NCBI GenBank assembly: GCA_030433195.1
Contig: JAUIME010000140.1
Coordinates: 1 to 9,599 of the forward strand
Reading direction: 5' to 3'
Length of the DNA stretch: 9,599 nt
From: a bacterium
GTDB lineage: Bacteria; Planctomycetota; JACOTG01; JAUIME01
Of the stretch, positions 5,933 to 9,599 are shown in pieces. The position numbers and the translations under genes were made by a program. Within the stretch, counting starts at the first letter, position 1, and every line of letters starts with the position of its first letter. Under the pieces are notes generated by a model. The model was not told the origin of the DNA and did no database searches. It was given only the letters and a program-made list of their open reading frames with translations.

Positions 5933-6753
5933 CGTTGGCACCGCGGACAGTAGAAGGTCGATCGACCTCCGAGCACGAGCCGACGGATCGGACGCGCGCA
6001 CGTGCCGCAGGCTTCACCCTCGCGACCGTAGACGCGTAACGCCGCCGCGTTGCCGCCGTCGTTGCCGGCGCTGTCGTGGAAGTCGCGAAGAGTCGTACCG
6101 CGGTTCTCGATCGCTTCGAGGAGGACCTCGCGCACCGCGCCGTGTACCCGCTCCCACCGAGACTCGGCAATCCGGCCTGCGGATCGTCGCGGATGAACGC
6201 CCGCGCGGTAGAGCGCCTCGTTCGCGTAGATGTTGCCGACCCCTACGACGACGCGGGCATCCATGAGAAACGCCTTCACGGGAACGCGTCGGCCGCGCGC
6301 GGCGTCGACGAGATCCGTGGTCCGCCACGTGTCGGAGAGCGGCTCGGGGCCGAGCGTCGTGAAACTCGGATCCGCCATGAGCTCGGCGGTCGACAGAACG
6401 TCCACGAGTCCGAAGCGTCGCGGATCGCGGTAGCGCAACTCCAGCCCCGAATCGAGCTCGAGGACCACGTGGACGTGCGTCTGGAGGGGGGACGTCGCGG
6501 GCGTGAGTTCGAGGGTGCCACTCATGCCGAGATGCACGACGACGTGCGTATCGCCTTCGACGTCGACCAGCAGATACTTCGAGCGGCGTCGCACCGCGAG
6601 GATCGAGCGACCGACGAGTCGCGATCGCAGGCGTCGAGTCCGGACGGGGCGTCGGAGCCGCGTCTCGCGAACGCGGACAGCGCGGACCTCGGCACCGGGG
6701 AGAGAATGCGCGAGACCGCGTCGCAGCGTCTCGACTTCGGGCAGCTCGGGCAT
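5929..6753 (-). CDS. mutM: Formamidopyrimidine-DNA glycosylase (Fpg/MutM)
   Basis: The 274-residue product is a full-length Fpg, the base-excision repair enzyme that removes 8-oxoguanine and ring-opened purines and nicks the resulting abasic site. It begins MPELPEVETLRRGL, so after Met removal Pro1 and Glu2 (Pro2 and Glu3 here) supply the catalytic amine and acid. Lys59 in RRRSKYLL is the conserved active-site lysine. HLGMSG (74-79) and YRDPRRFG (108-115) are intact. The helix-two-turn-helix segment VGVGNIYANEALY spans 170-182. The C-terminal zinc finger has Cys249, 252, 269 and 272, with Arg264 in GGRSTFYCP. MutM and endonuclease VIII share this fold, but the MPELPEVE start and the zinc finger spacing point to MutM. 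The ribosome site is weak (AAGGG very close to ATG). The stop overlaps the start of the next gene. Confidence 0.97.
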   Translation of the reverse strand: MPELPEVETLRRGLAHSLPGAEVRAVRVRETRLRRPVRTRRLRSRLVGRSILAVRRRSKYLLVDVEGDTHVVVHLGMSGTLELTPATSPLQTHVHVVLELDSGLELRYRDPRRFGLVDVLSTAELMADPSFTTLGPEPLSDTWRTTDLVDAARGRRVPVKAFLMDARVVVGVGNIYANEALYRAGVHPRRSAGRIAESRWERVHGAVREVLLEAIENRGTTLRDFHDSAGNDGGNAAALRVYGREGEACGTCARPIRRLVLGGRSTFYCPRCQR

Positions 6754-6892
6754 GCCCTTGTTCTTACCAGTTTCCCGTCGCGATGTCTTCCGATCGAACG
6801 GTTCGAGATACGAAAAGACCCGGCCGTTACACCGTGAGGCGTCGCGGTCGGGTCCGGTCCGTCCGGCTCGGGAAAGCCGTCACGATTCGTTC

Positions 6893-6943
6893 CGATTCTT
6901 CTCTTCGATTCTTCTCTTCGATTCTTCTCTTCGATTCTCTCTT
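6893..6943. repeat. Tandem 13-bp repeat, purine-rich on the - strand
   Basis: CGATTCTTCTCTT occurs three times without a break (6893-6905, 6906-6918, 6919-6931), followed by a 12-base copy missing one T (6932-6943). A degenerate CGATTCGTTC precedes it at 6883. On the - strand, which is the transcribed sense for both flanking genes, the unit reads AAGAGAAGAATCG. The array starts 12 bp after the stop of the CxxC-repeat protein gene and lies about 140 bp upstream of mutM. A 13-bp period is not a coding period. The rest of the gap (6754-6892) shows no clear promoter or strong hairpin. Confidence 0.95.
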
Positions 6944-6954
6944 CGGGGGATGGG

Positions 6955-7602
6955 TCAGAGGCGGATCTTCTTGCCGTTCCGGTAGGCGATCTTGCAGCCG
7001 CCGCACTTCGAGTCGGTCACCATCGCGACGGCGCACGACTCGCACGACTTCGCGACCCGGTCGGCCCGCTGAATCATCGTGAGGGCCTTGCGCGCGTTCT
7101 TGTGCTCGACCTTGTCCTTGTAGATGTGGCTGCCGACGAAGCCGACGCTACAGTCGTTGCACCACCCGCCGGCCTTGGCGGCCGCCTCGCACCCTTGGCA
7201 GTCGGCCGCTTCGCCCTTCGCTTTCTTCGCGGCGTGGGCCTTTTCGTCCCACTGCATGGGTTGGCCCTGCGCGAGCGCCGCCGCGTAGGGAGATCGGAAG
7301 GCGTAGGACTTCACGAACGTGACGTGGCAGCTCTCGCAGGTACCGTCCTCTTCGATTGCCGTCTTGCAGCCGTCGCAGGGGAGGCTCGTGAGCTTGTCCG
7401 CCGGAATCGGCTTGGCTTGAAGGGCGCCGTGGAGCTTCTTCGACGTGAGGACCATGTCGCCGAAGAAGCCGGCCGAGCACCCGTCGCACCATCCACCGGT
7501 CGCTTTCGCTTCCTTGCACTCGCAGTCGCCGCCTGCGGTCGCGATCGTCGCCAGGGCGAGCGCGAGCGTCAACGCCACGAACACCGTCATGAAACGCTTC
7601 AT
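6955..7602 (-). CDS. Secreted cysteine-rich protein with two copies of a CxxC module (family not recognised)
   Basis: The 215-residue product has a signal peptide (MKR, then a hydrophobic core at about 4-20, with likely cleavage after ATA at residue 23). The mature part contains two copies of one module. Copy A has Cys27/29, 39/42, 76/79 and 89/92; copy B has Cys135/138, 148/151, 187/190 and 200/203. Both copies share GGWC.xCS.GF.G and nearly equal spacing (37 or 39 residues between the second and third pair, 13 between the third and fourth). All 16 cysteines fall in these pairs, which suggests structural metal sites (zinc-ribbon-like) or disulfides outside the cytoplasm. CESCH at 89-93 also fits a heme motif, but the matching site in copy B is CGGCK, so heme is unlikely. 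The start is fixed by an excellent ribosome site. A longer start at 7629 would precede that site. Confidence 0.85.
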   Translation of the reverse strand: MKRFMTVFVALTLALALATIATAGGDCECKEAKATGGWCDGCSAGFFGDMVLTSKKLHGALQAKPIPADKLTSLPCDGCKTAIEEDGTCESCHVTFVKSYAFRSPYAAALAQGQPMQWDEKAHAAKKAKGEAADCQGCEAAAKAGGWCNDCSVGFVGSHIYKDKVEHKNARKALTMIQRADRVAKSCESCAVAMVTDSKCGGCKIAYRNGKKIRL

Positions 7603-7608
7603 GCGAAG

Positions 7609-7617
7609 CCTCCTCTC
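7609..7617 (-). promoter_or_regulatory. Strong ribosome binding site for the CxxC-module gene
   Basis: On the - strand GAGAGGAGG ends six bases before the ATG at 7602. This is the best Shine-Dalgarno match in the window, and it decides the start in favour of MKRFMTVF. Confidence 0.75.
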
Positions 7618-7735
7618 CAGGGTCGCCATCGATCGGGAGGTCCCGCGCCGTGTCGGTTCACGACGCGAAGGACGCTACCACTCGAATGACGGCTCCATCG
7701 CGAGGGGTGCACGAATCTCCGCACGACGGCCCCTC

Positions 7736-7749
7736 CCGTTCACGAACGG
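7736..7749. repeat. 14-bp inverted repeat upstream of the CxxC-module gene
   Basis: CCGTTC-AC-GAACGG is a perfect 6+6 dyad with a 2-base centre, about 135 bp upstream of the ATG at 7602. The size suits a dimeric regulator site better than a hairpin, but no regulator is encoded here and no promoter next to it is convincing. It may equally be part of the helicase 3' region. Confidence 0.4.
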
Positions 7750-7816
7750 TTCAGGAGGCGGTACGGTTCGGTCGACGCTCGGCAGGTACCGTCGCCTCCG
7801 TACGGTTCAGGAGGCG
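7746..7816. repeat. 15-bp direct repeat around the helicase stop codon
   Basis: ACGGTTCAGGAGGCG occurs at 7746-7760 and again at 7802-7816; the second copy contains the helicase stop codon (TCA on the + strand, 7807-7809). A further ACGGTTC lies at 7763-7769. The 204-bp gap between the helicase and CxxC genes (7603-7806) otherwise holds only the 14-bp dyad, a hairpin and the ribosome site. Confidence 0.85.
7793..7816 (-). terminator. Hairpin spanning the helicase stop codon (possible terminator)
   Basis: CGCCTCC (7793-7799) and GGAGGCG (7810-7816) form a perfect 7-bp stem with a 10-base loop that contains the TGA stop of the helicase gene on the - strand. No T-run follows, so intrinsic termination here would be weak. 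It may instead affect the end of translation or mRNA stability. Confidence 0.35.
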
Positions 7817-9543
7817 TCCCCGCCGCCGCGACGCGAGCGACGGCGACGGCGTCGCCGTCGGGTCGGGCCGTTCCCGGCGCCCGAAGCGTCGCGCGAGGCG
7901 CCGCGGGGTGCGCCCGATCGTTCGGCCTGCGCCTTCGATCCGCCCGATCGCGAGCCGCCGGAGGACGCCGCGCCCGATTTCGGCGCGCCCGACCTCGACC
8001 GCTGCGAACGCGGCTTCGATCCGGAGGTCGATTCGGCCGATGCCGACCCGCTACGGTTCGTGTCACGCCCACCGCGTCGGCGCCGGCGTCGACCTTCGCC
8101 CGTCGGTTCGGTCCCCGAAGTGTCGGAGAAGGCTCGGCCGGGGCGTCGAGCGTTACTCTGCGAACCGGATGACGCGCCCCGATCGCGATCGTCTCGTTGG
8201 GAGCGGCGCGACTGTGAGCCGCGCGTTCCTCGTGCGTCGCCTCGATCGGTGTCGTTGCGTCGTGCGTTGCTGCGACCCGTGTCACGGCGACGATTCTCGT
8301 TTCGCCGGCCGTCCGCTTGGCGGGATTCGCGCCCGCGGCCGACGCTGCGGTCGGAGCTCGGGAACGGCAGCGGCGCGATCCCGTCCATGGCGCGGCGGGG
8401 GATCGGTTCGCCGATGCGGCGCTCGACCTGACGCACCATCGTCGCGTCGTCCGCGGTGACGAACGTGTAGGCCTTTCCCTCGCGTTCCGATCGACCCGTG
8501 CGGCCGATGCGGTGCGTATAGGCGTCGGGCGTGTTCGGCATGTCGTAGTTCACGACGTGGGACACTTGGTCGACGTCGATGCCGCGCGCGGCGATGTCGG
8601 TCGCGACGAGGATGTCGAACGACTTGCGGCGGAAGCCGTCCATCGCGCGTTCGCGCTGACCTTGCGACATGTTGCCCTGCAGCGCGACGGCGCGATGCCC
8701 GCTCTTCTCGAGTCTCTGCGCGAGGCGCTTCGCGCGATGTTTCGTTCTCGTGAAGACGATCGACGACACGAATCCGCGCTCGTCGAAGATGCGCTCGAGC
8801 AGCTTGATCTTCTGCTTCTCGTCGACCGGATAGAGCGCGTGCTCGATCGTCGACGCGGGAGCGGAGTGCTGCAGCTCGACCACGTGCGGGCGATCGAGGA
8901 TCGCGTCGGCGAGGCCGCGGATCTCGGGCGGCATCGTGGCGGAGAACAGGAGATTCTGGCGGTCATGGGGCAGTGCGGCGAGGATCCTGCGGACGTCGGG
9001 CAAGAATCCCATGTCGAACATGTGGTCGGCTTCGTCGAGCACGAGGATCTCGATGCGGCTCAGGTCGGCGACACGCTGACGATGCAGATCGAGGAGGCGT
9101 CCCGGGCACGCCACGATGATGTCGGGGCGCGACTTGAGCTTCGCGATCTGCGGAGCCATGCCGACGCCGCCGAAGACGGTCGCAACGCGGATTTCGGTGT
9201 GCTTGGCGAGCAGTCGGATCTCTTCGGTGATCTGCAGCGCGAGCTCACGCGTCGGCGCGACGATCAGGGCGTGCGGGCCTTGACCGGGAGTCTCGAGGAG
9301 TTGATCGAGGATGGGCAGCGCGAACGCCGCGGTCTTGCCGGTTCCGGTCGCGGCGAGGCCGAGGATGTCGCGGCCCTCCATCGCGGCGGAGATCGTGCTC
9401 TCTTGGATCGGTCGCGGGGTCGTGAATCCGGCGGATTCGACGCCCCGGAGGATACGCGGATCGAGCCCGAACGTATCGAAACCGCCCGATGGGGGCGAGG
9501 ACGAGGTGGACGAACTCTGGGTGGACGGGGTCCGAGTGGGCAT
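7807..9543 (-). CDS. DEAD-box ATP-dependent RNA helicase (RhlE-like) with long basic tail
   Basis: The 578-residue protein unwinds or remodels RNA using ATP in the cytoplasm. All core motifs are present: Q motif (F25 and TTPRPIQ, 41-47), motif I ATGTGKT (65-71), Ia PTREL (97-101), II DEAD (170-173), III SAT (201-203), V ARGID (319-323) and VI HRIGRTGR (344-351). Motif Ib reads CPGR (146-149), with Cys in place of the usual Thr. The segment VERRIGEPIPRR (373-384) after the core is typical of RhlE-type helicases, which act in ribosome assembly and RNA decay; CsdA-type is less likely because no CsdA RNA-binding domain follows. From about 398 to 578 the tail is low-complexity Arg/Ser/Gly with two poly-arginine blocks, so it is probably disordered and RNA-binding. 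The ATG at 9543 has AAGGA about ten bases upstream. The remaining 56 bp to the right edge show no other feature. Confidence 0.95.
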   Translation of the reverse strand: MPTRTPSTQSSSTSSSPPSGGFDTFGLDPRILRGVESAGFTTPRPIQESTISAAMEGRDILGLAATGTGKTAAFALPILDQLLETPGQGPHALIVAPTRELALQITEEIRLLAKHTEIRVATVFGGVGMAPQIAKLKSRPDIIVACPGRLLDLHRQRVADLSRIEILVLDEADHMFDMGFLPDVRRILAALPHDRQNLLFSATMPPEIRGLADAILDRPHVVELQHSAPASTIEHALYPVDEKQKIKLLERIFDERGFVSSIVFTRTKHRAKRLAQRLEKSGHRAVALQGNMSQGQRERAMDGFRRKSFDILVATDIAARGIDVDQVSHVVNYDMPNTPDAYTHRIGRTGRSEREGKAYTFVTADDATMVRQVERRIGEPIPRRAMDGIAPLPFPSSDRSVGRGRESRQADGRRNENRRRDTGRSNARRNDTDRGDARGTRGSQSRRSQRDDRDRGASSGSQSNARRPGRAFSDTSGTEPTGEGRRRRRRGGRDTNRSGSASAESTSGSKPRSQRSRSGAPKSGAASSGGSRSGGSKAQAERSGAPRGASRDASGAGNGPTRRRRRRRRSRRGGGDAS

Positions 9544-9599
9544 GGACGATGGTCCTTCTCTGGTGGTGCGGACGTACTTCGCTCGCGGATCGGAGCGTG

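Noticed and set aside
5006..5953. A 315-codon + strand open frame antisense to the ExbD-like gene
   Set aside because: The product has no membrane segment or motif and a mirror-type composition (Arg/Asp/Gly-rich). The - strand frame has a membrane helix, an ATGA junction and better codon use.
6861..6882. CGGCT...AGCCG hairpin as terminator for the CxxC gene
   Set aside because: Only a 5-bp stem with no T-run; such short stems are common by chance in this sequence.
7314..7328. CESCH in the CxxC-module protein as a c-type heme site
   Set aside because: The equivalent site in the second module is CGGCK and every other pair lacks the His, so the pairs are more likely metal or disulfide sites.
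7445..8431. + strand open frames antisense to the helicase tail and the CxxC gene
   Set aside because: They are by-products of the Arg/Ser/Gly-rich helicase tail; the products are arginine-rich and have no ribosome site or motif.
1..9599. A defence island, prophage, CRISPR array or insertion sequence
   Set aside because: No transposase, integrase, Cas, toxin-antitoxin, restriction or phage structural gene is seen, and no terminal inverted repeats or spacer-repeat arrays; the only array is the short 13-bp repeat, which has no spacers.

Overview
The window is GC-rich (about two thirds G+C by eye), with strong G/C preference at third codon positions and no rRNA, tRNA, CRISPR array or transposase. 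Several products carry signal peptides or periplasmic-type metal or heme motifs (CxxCH, a secreted DUF1028 protein, a secreted CxxC-repeat protein). This fits a high-GC, diderm environmental bacterium. The secreted DUF1028 variant and the di-heme oxidoreductase would suit a planctomycete-like lineage, but that placement is a guess from protein style, not a search.

Layout. Positions 1-182 hold the 3' end of a gene whose product carries one CYICH heme-type motif. Next, 206-2044 (+) encodes a DUF1111-type di-heme oxidoreductase whose N-terminus is an extra, diverged copy of its own C-terminal module and which has no signal peptide. It converges on a membrane-anchored tyrosine/dual-specificity-type phosphatase (2726-2151, -), with a perfect 13-bp hairpin between the two stops. 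A divergent promoter region (about 2839-2916) separates the phosphatase from a two-gene + strand unit, DUF3291 (3001-3453) and secreted DUF1028 (3484-4671).

From 4716 to the right edge every gene is on the - strand. Read in the direction of transcription these are a DEAD-box RNA helicase with an Arg/Ser/Gly-rich tail (9543-7807), a secreted protein built from two copies of a four-cysteine-pair module (7602-6955), and a tight cluster of mutM (6753-5929), a single-pass membrane protein with two ExbD/TolR-like segments (5932-5039), and a DUF3817 membrane protein (5018-4716). The first junction of that cluster is an ATGA stop/start overlap. A second ATGA lies at the next junction if the DUF3817 gene starts at 5042.

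How the genes relate. Most look like unlinked housekeeping or accessory genes, not one pathway. Real units are DUF3291-DUF1028 (31 bp apart, downstream of a good sigma70-like promoter) and mutM-ExbD-like-DUF3817 (overlapping). I found no convincing new defence or biosynthetic system. The points most worth a second look are the duplicated, apparently N-truncated di-heme enzyme, the DUF1028 protein in which signal-peptide cleavage would expose a candidate N-terminal threonine nucleophile, the duplicated CxxC secreted protein followed by a 13-bp purine-rich tandem repeat, and the double ExbD-like protein.
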